DNA of 64,000 nt from positions 80,992-144,991 of the forward strand of contig CAAGGR010000022.1 in assembly GCA_900769445.1 (NCBI GenBank), given 5' to 3'. A model generated the notes under the pieces. The model saw nothing but the letters and a program-made list of their open reading frames with translations, was not told the DNA's origin and made no database searches. This stretch comes from an uncultured Alistipes sp. Lineage in GTDB: Bacteria > Bacteroidota > Bacteroidia > Bacteroidales > Rikenellaceae. The translations under genes and the position numbers were made by a program. This document shows positions 33,749 through 41,557 of the stretch, piece after piece. Position 1 is the first letter of the stretch, and the number at the start of each line of letters is the position of its first letter.

Positions 33749-33778
33749 CAAATGTAGTAACTATTTTCGAATCTGCAA
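33749..33778 (-). promoter_or_regulatory. Promoter of tRNA-Leu
   Basis: Minus strand TTG (33776-33778), 19-nt spacer, then TACATTTG (33749-33756), ~17 nt upstream of the tRNA 5' end. Confidence 0.7.
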
Positions 33779-33807
33779 ATTTTTTCGACTAAAAAACTCG
33801 TATAAAA

Positions 33808-33846
33808 AATAGGCTTAGTAGCTAACATCTTGCTACTAAGCCTATT
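33808..33846 (-). terminator. Terminator of metK
   Basis: A 15-bp perfect stem (AATAGGCTTAGTAGC and complement) followed on the minus strand by TTTTTTATA. Confidence 0.92.
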
Positions 33847-33868
33847 GTGTGAAGAGGACTCTTGCCCT

Positions 33869-35161
33869 TTACAAGCCAAATTCCTGCTTTAGACGGTCTA
33901 CCTCATCGAGTTTCTCCCAGCCGAAGAACTCAACATCCTTAGCGAACTTCTTGCCGCCCTCGCCCACGAAGCATACTGTCTCGGTGTATGGGCGACGACC
34001 GAAGTGTCCGTATGAAGCTGTAGCCTCAAAGATAGGATACTTCAAGCCAAAGCGCTCAACGATAGCTGCTGGACGTAGGTCGAAGAGGTTGCTAATCTTC
34101 TCAGCAATCTCGCCATCAGTGAGCTTGACATTAGATGTGCCGTAGGTGTCAACATAGACAGAGAGTGGCTGTGCGATACCAATAGCGTAGCTTACCTGAA
34201 CCAAAACCTCGCGCGCGATACCTGCAGCAACCATATTCTTCGCGATGTGACGTGCTGCGTATGCTGCTGAGCGGTCTACTTTCGATGAGTCCTTACCAGA
34301 GAAGGCACCGCCACCGTGTGCGCCACGACCACCGTAGGTGTCTACGATAATCTTGCGGCCTGTAAGGCCAGTGTCGCCATGAGGGCCACCGATAACGAAT
34401 TTGCCTGTAGGGTTTACGTGTAGGATGTAGTCCTCTCCAATAAGCTCTGCGACCTTATCGCCAGCGCGCTCCAATCGAGCCTTAACACGTGGGATAAGGA
34501 TGTTGCGAACATCGTCGGCAATGATGCGCTGCATCTCGCGCTCTGCCTCCTGCTCTGAGCGTGTGTGGGTAGGGAGGATAAACTCATCATGCTGTGTAGA
34601 TACTACGATAGTGTGTACGCGCTTAGGGCGACGCTCATCATCGTACTCGATAGTTACCTGGCTCTTAGAGTCTGGGCGTAGGTAGGTCATAACCTCGCCC
34701 TCGCGACGGATAGCAGCAAGCTCCTTAAGGATAACGTGTGAAAGGATAAGTGTTGCTGGCATATACTCGCGTGTCTCCTCCACAGCATAGCCGAACATAA
34801 TGCCTTGATCACCAGCGCCCTGATCCTCGCCATCCTTGCGATCAACACCCTGGTTGATGTCAGATGACTGCTCGTGGATGGCTGAAAGCACACCGCATGA
34901 TGCAGCATCGAACTGGTAGGCGCTCTGGTTGTAGCCAATCTTGTCGATAACACGACGTGCAACGCCCTGAATATCAACATAACCCTCTGAGCGTACCTCG
35001 CCAGAGATAACTGTTAGACCTGTGGTACAAAGAGTCTCGCAAGCAACCTTCGAAGAGGCGTCATAGCGAAGGAACTCGTCGAGAATAGCGTCTGAAATCT
35101 GATCGGCAACCTTATCTGGATGTCCCTCAGATACAGACTCTGATGTAAATAGAAATGCCAT
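33869..35161 (-). CDS. metK: S-adenosylmethionine synthetase
   Basis: 430 aa. It makes SAM from methionine and ATP. Signatures are FTSESVSEGHPDKVADQISDA at the N-terminus (ATP-binding His), GDQGIMFGYA in the centre, and GGGAFSGKDSSKVDRSAAY (P-loop-like hexapeptide region). It is somewhat longer than the E. coli enzyme (384), as usual in Bacteroidetes. Expression is probably controlled by SAM itself through the SAM-II-like riboswitch in its leader. It ends at a strong terminator. Confidence 0.97.
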   Translation of the reverse strand: MAFLFTSESVSEGHPDKVADQISDAILDEFLRYDASSKVACETLCTTGLTVISGEVRSEGYVDIQGVARRVIDKIGYNQSAYQFDAASCGVLSAIHEQSSDINQGVDRKDGEDQGAGDQGIMFGYAVEETREYMPATLILSHVILKELAAIRREGEVMTYLRPDSKSQVTIEYDDERRPKRVHTIVVSTQHDEFILPTHTRSEQEAEREMQRIIADDVRNILIPRVKARLERAGDKVAELIGEDYILHVNPTGKFVIGGPHGDTGLTGRKIIVDTYGGRGAHGGGAFSGKDSSKVDRSAAYAARHIAKNMVAAGIAREVLVQVSYAIGIAQPLSVYVDTYGTSNVKLTDGEIAEKISNLFDLRPAAIVERFGLKYPIFEATASYGHFGRRPYTETVCFVGEGGKKFAKDVEFFGWEKLDEVDRLKQEFGL

Positions 35162-35270
35162 AATTGTATTACGTTTTTAGTTATTATAATCCATATTCAT
35201 ACCTCTGTATGGAAAACGTATATGGCGGGATTTTATTACTTTCAACGCGACAGCGTTGGGGTGTGATTAC

Positions 35271-35322
35271 CGTTTTAGCACTTTTTTATTGTGGTTGCAA
35301 TCAGTTCAAATCCCTCCACATT
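35271..35322 (-). ncRNA. SAM-II-like riboswitch in the metK leader
   Basis: Minus-strand leader RNA with the conserved SAM-II blocks in order: TGTGG (5' side of P1), GATTTGA, ATTGCAACCACA (closing P1), an A-rich linker AATAAAAAA, and GTGCTAAAA (pseudoknot partner). SAM-II aptamers are ~52 nt and bind S-adenosylmethionine. The aptamer starts within about 10 nt of the expected transcription start and lies ~110 nt upstream of metK, so feedback repression of SAM synthesis is the natural reading. The recognition rests on motif order and P1 pairing seen by eye. Confidence 0.85.
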
Positions 35323-35334
35323 TGTTTTCGGGTG

Positions 35335-35363
35335 CAAAGGTAACAATTTTTCTCAATTCGCAA
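35335..35363 (-). promoter_or_regulatory. Promoter of metK
   Basis: Minus strand TTG (35361-35363), 18-nt spacer, TACCTTTG (35335-35342), directly upstream of the riboswitch. Confidence 0.75.
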
Positions 35364-35433
35364 ATCTCTTTAAAGTAATTATTTTCTTATGCCTGTATAA
35401 GCGATTGTTATATTGTAAATAGTTCGCAAAATG

Positions 35434-35465
35434 TTGTTTTTTTAGAGAAATATTTACTATCTTTG
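35434..35465 (+). promoter_or_regulatory. Promoter of the outer-membrane protein gene at 35500
   Basis: TTG (35434-35436), 21-nt spacer, TATCTTTG (35458-35465). The start codon lies 34 nt downstream. Confidence 0.7.
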
Positions 35466-35499
35466 CCTAAAACACAATTAACTTTAAAATACTACTTTT

Positions 35500-36291
35500 A
35501 TGAAGAACCTTAAATTTTTATTGGTTGTAGCGCTCTGTTTATGTGCTATCTCAACCGCATCGGCACAGTTGACTACTGGTCAGCCAACATCTTCTACTAT
35601 TCGTACAGGTAATCGCCCTGGTGCTGGAAGTTATGGTTTGTATTTTGGTGCAACCAGTAATATGTTTAGAGATGTATTCAATTCTGATGTATCGATGAAG
35701 TCACTCCCATTGATGAACTTCAAGTATATGAATACCAACCAGGTTGAGTGGCGTTTGGGCGTGGAGATATATAAGAGCAATGAGTTTATCAAGGGTGATA
35801 CTAACGGTGAGAATAACTCTACTGAAACATCTATGAATAAATACAAGGAGTCTCAAGCGGCTATATATCCAGGTATTGCATATCATTTCTCTCCTAATAA
35901 TATCCTTGATGTATATTGTGGCGTTGAAGTGCCATTGGGCTGGGATATGGTAAATATTGTTGCTGAGAGCAGTGCACAGAAGAGCGTGGCATCAAGTCAG
36001 AAGAGAGCAGTATTTTTCGGTGTAGGTGGTTTTGTAGGTTTGCAGGCATTTATTGCAGATCTTCCAATAGCCCTTGGTTTTGAGTATGGTATCTTCTCTC
36101 GTTTCGATTTGGGTCTAAAGTATAAGACTGTGGTAACTACTGAGAACAAGACTCAGACATCGTATAGACCAGACCCATCATTGTTTAAGAATTTGGAGGT
36201 TGGTTACTACGACACCTATTCAAAGTTGAATGCTCGTAAAGGTGAAATCGGCAGCCAGTTCCGTTTGACTCTATCTTACTACTTTAAATAA
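35500..36291 (+). CDS. Predicted outer-membrane beta-barrel protein
   Basis: 263 aa with a signal peptide (LLVVALCLCAISTASAQL). The mature protein alternates short amphipathic strands and ends LTLSYYFK, typical of outer-membrane barrels. Segments such as YGLYFGATSNMF, VEWRLGVEIYKS and FRLTLSYYF resemble small OmpW/porin-like barrels of Bacteroidetes. I do not recognise a specific family. It is followed 10 nt later by a small lipoprotein gene, so the two may form an envelope complex. Confidence 0.75.
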   Translation: MKNLKFLLVVALCLCAISTASAQLTTGQPTSSTIRTGNRPGAGSYGLYFGATSNMFRDVFNSDVSMKSLPLMNFKYMNTNQVEWRLGVEIYKSNEFIKGDTNGENNSTETSMNKYKESQAAIYPGIAYHFSPNNILDVYCGVEVPLGWDMVNIVAESSAQKSVASSQKRAVFFGVGGFVGLQAFIADLPIALGFEYGIFSRFDLGLKYKTVVTTENKTQTSYRPDPSLFKNLEVGYYDTYSKLNARKGEIGSQFRLTLSYYFK

Positions 36292-36301
36292 TTGATGCCG
36301 T

Positions 36302-36715
36302 ATGAAAATCTATAAACTATTTGTACTCTCTATTGGTCTTATACTATGCTTGTCATCGTGTAGCGTGGTAAGACAGAGTACCTATTCGCCTCGTGCGGTG
36401 GAGCATAACCTTTGTATGGAGGATTTTGAGTATCTTGGTCAGACAGAGATAAGTGTTGAATATCGTAAGTATTTGGGTGTTTTTCGCACTATCGACGTGA
36501 TTAATGGCAAGAAGTATGATGGTAAAGAGGTGGTTCATACCAAGTTGCCTGGCTCAACATCATTGGTATTGAATCGCGCTGCATACAAGGTGTGGGAGGA
36601 GTATCCTGATGCAGACTACCTCGTTGTAAGTCGTAGTCAAAGAAGCACTGAGCGTCTGCTGCTTGGTAGTGAGGTTAAGGTGTCGGCTAAGGTAAAAGCC
36701 TATAAACTTAAGTAA
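36302..36715 (+). CDS. Small lipoprotein of unknown function
   Basis: 137 aa with a lipobox at LSSC (Cys20). The mature part contains MEDFEYLGQTEISVEYRKYLG and PDADYLVVSRSQRSTERLLLGSEVKVSAKVKAYKL, a compact alpha/beta pattern common in small Bacteroidetes envelope lipoproteins. No named family is recognised. It is co-transcribed with the barrel protein upstream and ends before a terminator. Confidence 0.7.
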   Translation: MKIYKLFVLSIGLILCLSSCSVVRQSTYSPRAVEHNLCMEDFEYLGQTEISVEYRKYLGVFRTIDVINGKKYDGKEVVHTKLPGSTSLVLNRAAYKVWEEYPDADYLVVSRSQRSTERLLLGSEVKVSAKVKAYKLK

Positions 36716-36739
36716 TATATTTAGGTAACTATTTGAACA

Positions 36740-36780
36740 ATGGGGTTGTCCTGATTGCTGCTTGGATAGCCCCATATTTT
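36740..36780 (+). terminator. Terminator after the barrel/lipoprotein pair
   Basis: Arms ATGGGG..TCC and GGA..CCCCAT with a ~13-nt loop, then ATTTTT. Confidence 0.75.
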
Positions 36781-36810
36781 TCGTTAGGGAATAAAAGTCT
36801 ATTTCTTGCT

Positions 36811-37665
36811 ATGCGTATCAAGAGTCATATTTTTACGTTGTTGATGTTTTTGGGCATTGCCGTATCGTGTAACGATATGGAGGATGCCGACCCAGTAATA
36901 CTATTTGTGACGCCAAATACAACTGAGGCTACGGCAAATGATGCTATATACTTTGATATATCGTCGTGGACGATAAATAGCGAGATTGTATTGTTTGAAG
37001 TTATTTCGTTCGATAAAACGTATGGCTCTCAGGAGGTGTTTAGGGCGGAGCCTATGACGCAGAATTATGACTATCGCTTTACATATCGATTGCCAATGTA
37101 TTTTGAGAATCAGAGCGTAGAGTTTACATTCTATGCTACTGATAACTTAGGTAATAGGCAGGATATTAGCGTCTCTATAGAGGTATGTAGTGATGATAGA
37201 CTTATCGACGAGTTATCGGGTATAACTCTCTACTCTCCGCGTTCGGGACGCAGTGATGCCTTTTCGTTTGAGTTGCTTCAGAGTGTTAATACTCAGAATG
37301 TAGATGCGTCGATGTGTGATATATATGTTCCGATGGTGGATGCAGAGTCTGATTTATTACCACGTTCGTGGGCAAGTAACACAGATTTGCGTTTCTCGAA
37401 GGTAAACAACTTTGCATACTCTAAGGCTACGTATAAATCTGTCGTTACGGTGTACGAGAATGCCGTTATATCGCCAGTGGTTGATGAGTTGGCTATTGAA
37501 GATATTATTATCGTAGGTCGCAATGATCAAGCAATTGCTGTTATCCGTATCGCCAACATCTATGATGGTGAGGGTGTGAGCGAAGATCGTTACGATATAA
37601 ATATGAAGGTGCTACCTAAGGGTGATATGGGAGATGACCCTGTGGAGGATACAGGCGAGGAGTAG
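36811..37665 (+). CDS. Lipoprotein of unknown function
   Basis: 284 aa from the ATG at 36811 (MRIKSHIFTLLMFLGIAVSC), which starts a lipoprotein signal; the longer in-frame version from 36733 would run through the terminator. The mature part has a beta-sandwich look (ILFVTPNTTEATANDAIYFDIS, YRLPMYFENQSVEFTFYATD) in the first 120 residues. The rest contains repeated IEDIIIVGRNDQAIAVIRIANIYDG-type strands and an acidic tail (DDPVEDTGEE). No family is recognised. Confidence 0.7.
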   Translation: MRIKSHIFTLLMFLGIAVSCNDMEDADPVILFVTPNTTEATANDAIYFDISSWTINSEIVLFEVISFDKTYGSQEVFRAEPMTQNYDYRFTYRLPMYFENQSVEFTFYATDNLGNRQDISVSIEVCSDDRLIDELSGITLYSPRSGRSDAFSFELLQSVNTQNVDASMCDIYVPMVDAESDLLPRSWASNTDLRFSKVNNFAYSKATYKSVVTVYENAVISPVVDELAIEDIIIVGRNDQAIAVIRIANIYDGEGVSEDRYDINMKVLPKGDMGDDPVEDTGEE

Positions 37666-37692
37666 TTCTGTGTTTCGAATTAATTAGGAGTG

Positions 37693-37732
37693 AAAAGGGT
37701 TGGCTATGTTACTATGTAGTCAACCCCTTTTT
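37693..37732 (+). terminator. Terminator after the 36811 lipoprotein
   Basis: Arms AAAAGGGTTGGCTA and TAGTCAACCCCTTTT form a stem with one mismatch, followed by TTGTTG. Confidence 0.8.
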
Positions 37733-37832
37733 GTTGCAATATAATGTTGTTTTCGCCGTTTGGTTATAGGTTGATAGAGTGTTGTTAGGAACTATTATTG
37801 CATATGTCGATGGTATATATATAATAAATATG

Positions 37833-37840
37833 TATATTTG
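37833..37840 (+). promoter_or_regulatory. Candidate -7 box for the deaminase/permease unit
   Basis: TATATTTG, with the deaminase ATG only 18 nt downstream, implying a very short leader. It argues against translation starting at the in-frame TTG at 37838, which lies inside the box. Confidence 0.5.
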
Positions 37841-37858
37841 CTAACAAAATTTGAGAGT

Positions 37859-38371
37859 ATGATAGATAAACAGAATGGTTTGCCTGAGAGGCAGGACTTT
37901 TCGGCAGAGGATAGAGAGTTTATGCAGATGGCCATAGAGCTATCGGTTGAGAATATTGATAGCGGTGGTGGCCCTTTTGGTGCGGTTATCGTACGCGACG
38001 GTAAGTTGATTGCTAAGGGTGCAAATCGTGTAGTGCCAAATAATGACCCTACGGCACATGCAGAGGTGGTGGCAATACGTAATGCCTGTAGAGAGTTGCA
38101 GACATTCGATCTCTCTGGCTGTACGGTATATACCTCTTGCGAGCCTTGTCCGATGTGCCTTAGTGCGCTCTACTGGACAGGTATTGGTCGTATCTGCTAT
38201 GCCAACACTAAGCGCGATGCCGCAGCTATAGACTTCGACGACTCCTTTATCTATGACCAGCTGCGTTTGGACTATGACAAGCGCTCAATACACTGTGAGC
38301 ATTTTATGCGCGATGAGGCATTGAAGGCCTTTCGTAAGTGGGATGATAAACTCGATAAGGTGGAGTATTAA
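37859..38371 (+). CDS. Cytidine/deoxycytidylate-type nucleoside deaminase, probably guanine deaminase
   Basis: 170 aa. Zinc-dependent deaminase of the CDA superfamily: the active-site H-A-E (PTAHAEVVAIRNAC) and P-C-x-x-C (SCEPCPMC) motifs are both present. Length, GGGPFGAVIVRDG and the C-terminal helix (DEALKAFRKWDDKLDKV) fit the guanine deaminase (GuaD) type found in Bacillus and Bacteroidetes better than tRNA adenosine deaminase. Guanine to xanthine conversion next to a nucleobase permease would form a purine salvage unit. Confidence 0.85.
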   Translation: MIDKQNGLPERQDFSAEDREFMQMAIELSVENIDSGGGPFGAVIVRDGKLIAKGANRVVPNNDPTAHAEVVAIRNACRELQTFDLSGCTVYTSCEPCPMCLSALYWTGIGRICYANTKRDAAAIDFDDSFIYDQLRLDYDKRSIHCEHFMRDEALKAFRKWDDKLDKVEY

Positions 38372-38398
38372 TGTGAATTTACTAACCGAACATAAAAG

Positions 38399-39655
38399 AT
38401 GAAACTGAAGTATAATATCGACGATAGACTGCCTATAGGTCAGGCTCTTGTTTATGCGATGCAGTGGTTTATCCTCTCTGTCGCAGTAATCTCTACAAGT
38501 GTTTTCGTGGCGCAGGGTGAGCCTGCGGCGAGGTTGTTCTTTGCGCAGAAACTCTTTGCGGTGATAGGTGTTACGGGTGTTATTCAGGTGCTATTGGGAC
38601 ACAAGATGCCACTTGTGGTAGGGCCAGCCTCGGTGTTGCTTGTAGGAGTGTTGTCTTCGTTAGGTGCTAATGCTCCAGTGGGGGCGATATATAGCTCGAT
38701 AGCTATTGGTGGCGCGCTCATTGTGCTACTCTCATTTGGTGGTCTGATGAATAGGGTGCGTAGGCTCTTTACACCACGTATTGTGGTTGTTATTTTGATG
38801 TTGATAGCCTTTACTCTATCCCCCGTTATTAAGAACTTGATATTCCCAGAGCGCGCTGATGCACAGCAACATCTGTTTGGTCTTATATTTACTATTGTCG
38901 GTGTCGTAGGAATGGTGATTCTCAATCGTACCCTCAAGGGTGTGGCTAAGAGCCTTGTTGTGCCTATAGCGCTGGTTATTGGCAGCGCGGTATATTACGC
39001 ACTCTTCCCAATGAAGGAGGGTGTTGAGAGTGTTGGTGCTTTCGCGGGTCAGTTTTTTAATGACTTTAGCTTCGACTGGGGACTTCTAATAGCCTTTATC
39101 ATATGCTATATAGCGCTGCTTATTAACGATATAGGATCTATTGAGTCGTTGGGCGTGATGCTCGGCGTGGATGACATGAATAGCCGTCTTAAACGAGGCG
39201 TGAGGATTACGGGCGCTATGAATATCGTGGCTGGTAGTATGGGTGTTTTAGGCCCTGTGAACTACTCTATGAGTCCTGGTGTCATCGCCTCTACGGGGTG
39301 TGCTTCGCGTTGGGCTTTGCTCCCTGCAACACTTCTTTTGGTGATATGCTCACTATTCCCAGATGTCATATTTATACTTACCAGCATACCTAATCAAGTG
39401 ATTGGTGTGATACTTCTATTCCTTATGGGTACACAGCTCTCGGCGGGCTTTGAGATGGCTGCGTCAACAAAGTCGATAGGCTCGTTCTCAGGAGCATTGA
39501 CTATAAGTCTGCCTATTATGGTTGCGTTGCTATTTCAACTTATGCCACGAGGCATTGTACCATCGGTTATTGAGCCTTTGGTTGGCAATGGCTTTGCTAT
39601 GGGCGTGATTACGGTGCTTGTGATGGAGCATCTGATAAATCGCAATAAAGAGTAA
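38399..39655 (+). CDS. Nucleobase:cation symporter (NCS2 family permease)
   Basis: 418 aa integral inner-membrane protein with about 12-14 hydrophobic segments. The family elements include the short QALVYAMQWFI helix, the PLVVGPASVLL region and the NCS2 central motif around LLINDIGSIESLG and GPVNYSMSPGVIASTG. Such proteins import uracil, xanthine, guanine or urate with protons. The adjacent deaminase favours a purine. It starts 27 nt after the deaminase stop and is presumably one operon with it. Confidence 0.88.
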   Translation: MKLKYNIDDRLPIGQALVYAMQWFILSVAVISTSVFVAQGEPAARLFFAQKLFAVIGVTGVIQVLLGHKMPLVVGPASVLLVGVLSSLGANAPVGAIYSSIAIGGALIVLLSFGGLMNRVRRLFTPRIVVVILMLIAFTLSPVIKNLIFPERADAQQHLFGLIFTIVGVVGMVILNRTLKGVAKSLVVPIALVIGSAVYYALFPMKEGVESVGAFAGQFFNDFSFDWGLLIAFIICYIALLINDIGSIESLGVMLGVDDMNSRLKRGVRITGAMNIVAGSMGVLGPVNYSMSPGVIASTGCASRWALLPATLLLVICSLFPDVIFILTSIPNQVIGVILLFLMGTQLSAGFEMAASTKSIGSFSGALTISLPIMVALLFQLMPRGIVPSVIEPLVGNGFAMGVITVLVMEHLINRNKE

Positions 39656-39762
39656 GAAACTGTTTGAATCTATTCTTGCAGCATCGGACAAAATTGTTTG
39701 ATAAAATTTAGAACAGCGTCTAATATTTTATAAAGTGTTGATAACTTCCTGTGTTATGTGGG

Positions 39763-39794
39763 TTGTTATTCTACAAAAATTACTAATTTTGTAG
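39763..39794 (+). promoter_or_regulatory. purA promoter with an overlapping inverted repeat
   Basis: TTG (39763-39765), 18-nt spacer, TAATTTTG (39784-39791). A perfect inverted repeat CTACAAAA (39771-39778) / TTTTGTAG (39787-39794) spans the -7 box. Its placement suits an operator, or a DNA structure in the promoter. It also shows that purA starts at 39842 rather than at an upstream in-frame codon. Confidence 0.65.
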
Positions 39795-39841
39795 CCGTAA
39801 AATTATGCCACCACCTAAGGTGGGTCAAAACGGATTTAATT

Positions 39842-41125
39842 ATGAGTAACACATTGGTTGTTGTTGGCGCTCAGTGGGGCGACGAGGGTAAGGGTAAAAT
39901 TACGGACTTCTACGCAGGTGATGCAGATGTTGTGGTACGCCATCAAGGCGGTAACAATGCAGGTCATACTATCGTATTTGATGGCAAGAAGTTCGCCTTG
40001 CAGTCTATCCCATCTGGTGTCTTCAATCCACACACCATAAATGTAATGGCTAACGGTATGGTTATCAATCCTGTATCGTTACTTGAGGAGCTTGACCGTC
40101 TACACAAGGCTGGTATCACTGACTATCAGTTATTTATCTCAGACCGTGCAGCTTGTGTGATGCCTTACCACTCTATGCTCGATGGCGCATATGAGGCGTT
40201 GAAGGGTGGTCGCCAGATTGGTACTACAAAGAAGGGTATCGGCCCTGCATATACCGACAAGTATAGCCGTGTAGGTATCCGTATGGGAGACCTCTTGGAT
40301 AAGGAGTACTTTGCAGAGCGCCTAAAGGATGCCCTTGCGCAGAAGAATATCGAGCTTCAGGCTCTCGGTATGAAGCCATGCGATTTCGATACTATCTATA
40401 ACCAGTATCTTGCTATCGGTGAGCAGCTTCGCCCAATGATTTGCGATACCTCAGTGCTTCTTAACAAGCTTATCGAGGAGGGTAAGCGCGTACTCTTTGA
40501 GGGCGCTCAGGGTGTTATGCTCTGCATCGACCACGGTACATACCCATTTGTAACATCATCAAGCCCTACAGCTGCAAGTGTGCCAGTGAACACTGGTGTT
40601 GCACCTCGCTATATCGACAATGTTATGGGTGTGGCAAAGGCTTATACCACTCGTGTAGGCGAGGGCCCATTCCCAACAGAGCTATTCGACGAGCGCGCAG
40701 ACTACATCCGTGAGCGCGGTCATGAGTACGGTACTGTTACTGGTCGCCCACGTCGTGTGGGTTGGCTCGATGCTGTAGTGCTAAACCATGTGCGTCGCAT
40801 CAGCGGTCTTAACTACCTATCACTCATGCTCTTTGATGTGCTTTCAGGCGTTGAGAAGATTCGCATCTGTACCGGCTATAAACTCGATGGTAAATCTATC
40901 GACTACGTTCCATCAACTATCTCTCAGCTCTCGCGCGTGGAGCCAGAGTATATCGAGCTTGATGGCTGGAACGAGGATATCTCATCTATCAAGAACTACG
41001 ATGACCTTCCAGCAAATGCAAAAGCATATATCGCTAAGGTTGAGGAACTTACTCGCATCGAGGTTGCTGTGGTCTCAGTAGGGCCAGATCGTGAGCAGAC
41101 TATTATTCGCAAGAACATCTTTTAA
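39842..41125 (+). CDS. purA: Adenylosuccinate synthetase
   Basis: 427 aa. It makes adenylosuccinate from IMP, aspartate and GTP, the first step to AMP. The GTP P-loop-like GDEGKGK sits at the N-terminus (QWGDEGKGKITDFYA). Other visible signatures are GGNNAGHT, GTTKKGIGPAYTDK, FEGAQGVMLCIDHGTYPFVTSS and TVTGRPRRVGWLD. The ATG at 39842 (MSNTLVVVGAQWGDEG) is the family start. Its stop codon forms the first bases of a palindromic repeat. Confidence 0.97.
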   Translation: MSNTLVVVGAQWGDEGKGKITDFYAGDADVVVRHQGGNNAGHTIVFDGKKFALQSIPSGVFNPHTINVMANGMVINPVSLLEELDRLHKAGITDYQLFISDRAACVMPYHSMLDGAYEALKGGRQIGTTKKGIGPAYTDKYSRVGIRMGDLLDKEYFAERLKDALAQKNIELQALGMKPCDFDTIYNQYLAIGEQLRPMICDTSVLLNKLIEEGKRVLFEGAQGVMLCIDHGTYPFVTSSSPTAASVPVNTGVAPRYIDNVMGVAKAYTTRVGEGPFPTELFDERADYIRERGHEYGTVTGRPRRVGWLDAVVLNHVRRISGLNYLSLMLFDVLSGVEKIRICTGYKLDGKSIDYVPSTISQLSRVEPEYIELDGWNEDISSIKNYDDLPANAKAYIAKVEELTRIEVAVVSVGPDREQTIIRKNIF

Positions 41126-41251
41126 TTTCTTGTGATAAGGGGTCATTCTCGACCTCTCAATCATTCGGCTGAATGGGAAATACGTCAAGTATGTCCCATC
41201 CAGCCGAATTTCTTTATCGAGGCCAAGCCTGACCCCTTCTGACAAGAAATT
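41124..41251 (+). repeat. Double-palindrome repeat element, type B, copy 4
   Basis: 128 bp beginning with the last two bases of the purA stop codon. Outer arms are AATTTCTTGT.(G)ATAAGGGGTCA and TGACCCCTTCTGACAAGAAATT. The inner hairpin is TTCGGCTG-AATGGGAAATAC-(GTCAA)-GTATGTCCCATC-CAGCCGAA (41164-41208). A second copy of the right end alone lies at 41280-41302. Confidence 0.88.
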
Positions 41252-41330
41252 TGGTCGTGCTCTTGATGGGCGTAATTTATGACCCCCTTCTGACAAGAAA
41301 TTGGGTCTCACGCTTGGTAAGGTTTTTTTT

Positions 41331-41366
41331 GAGACCACAGAGACCACAGAGACCACAGAGACCACA
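41331..41366 (+). repeat. 9-bp tandem repeat, four copies
   Basis: Four exact copies of GAGACCACA just after a run of eight T residues, in the non-coding space between purA and glyS. Confidence 0.95.
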
Positions 41367-41480
41367 GCGAAACAGAGTATCATCAGAATGATAATAAATT
41401 TCTCTGCTCTCCCTGCTCTCTACATTACAAAGCCCCAATTTCACTTTGCTTCGCATTGTGCATTATTCTTCCAAAAATGA

Positions 41481-41510
41481 TTGAATATTAAAGGTTTTTT
41501 CGTACCTTTG
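41481..41510 (+). promoter_or_regulatory. Promoter of the glyS operon
   Basis: TTG (41481-41483), 19-nt spacer, TACCTTTG (41503-41510), 47 nt upstream of glyS. Confidence 0.8.
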
Positions 41511-41557
41511 TCGGTTGGTATTGCTTTGAATTGAAATAAGTAACAGAATATTATATT

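Noticed and set aside
36733..36810. N-terminal extension of the 36811 lipoprotein
   Set aside because: The extension runs through a terminator hairpin and would bury the lipoprotein signal.
39758..39841. Longer PurA start at 39758
   Set aside because: This stretch holds the promoter and dyad, and the family begins at MSNTLVVVGAQWGDEG.
41331..41366. CRISPR array
   Set aside because: The 9-bp units are directly adjacent, with no spacers and no cas genes nearby.
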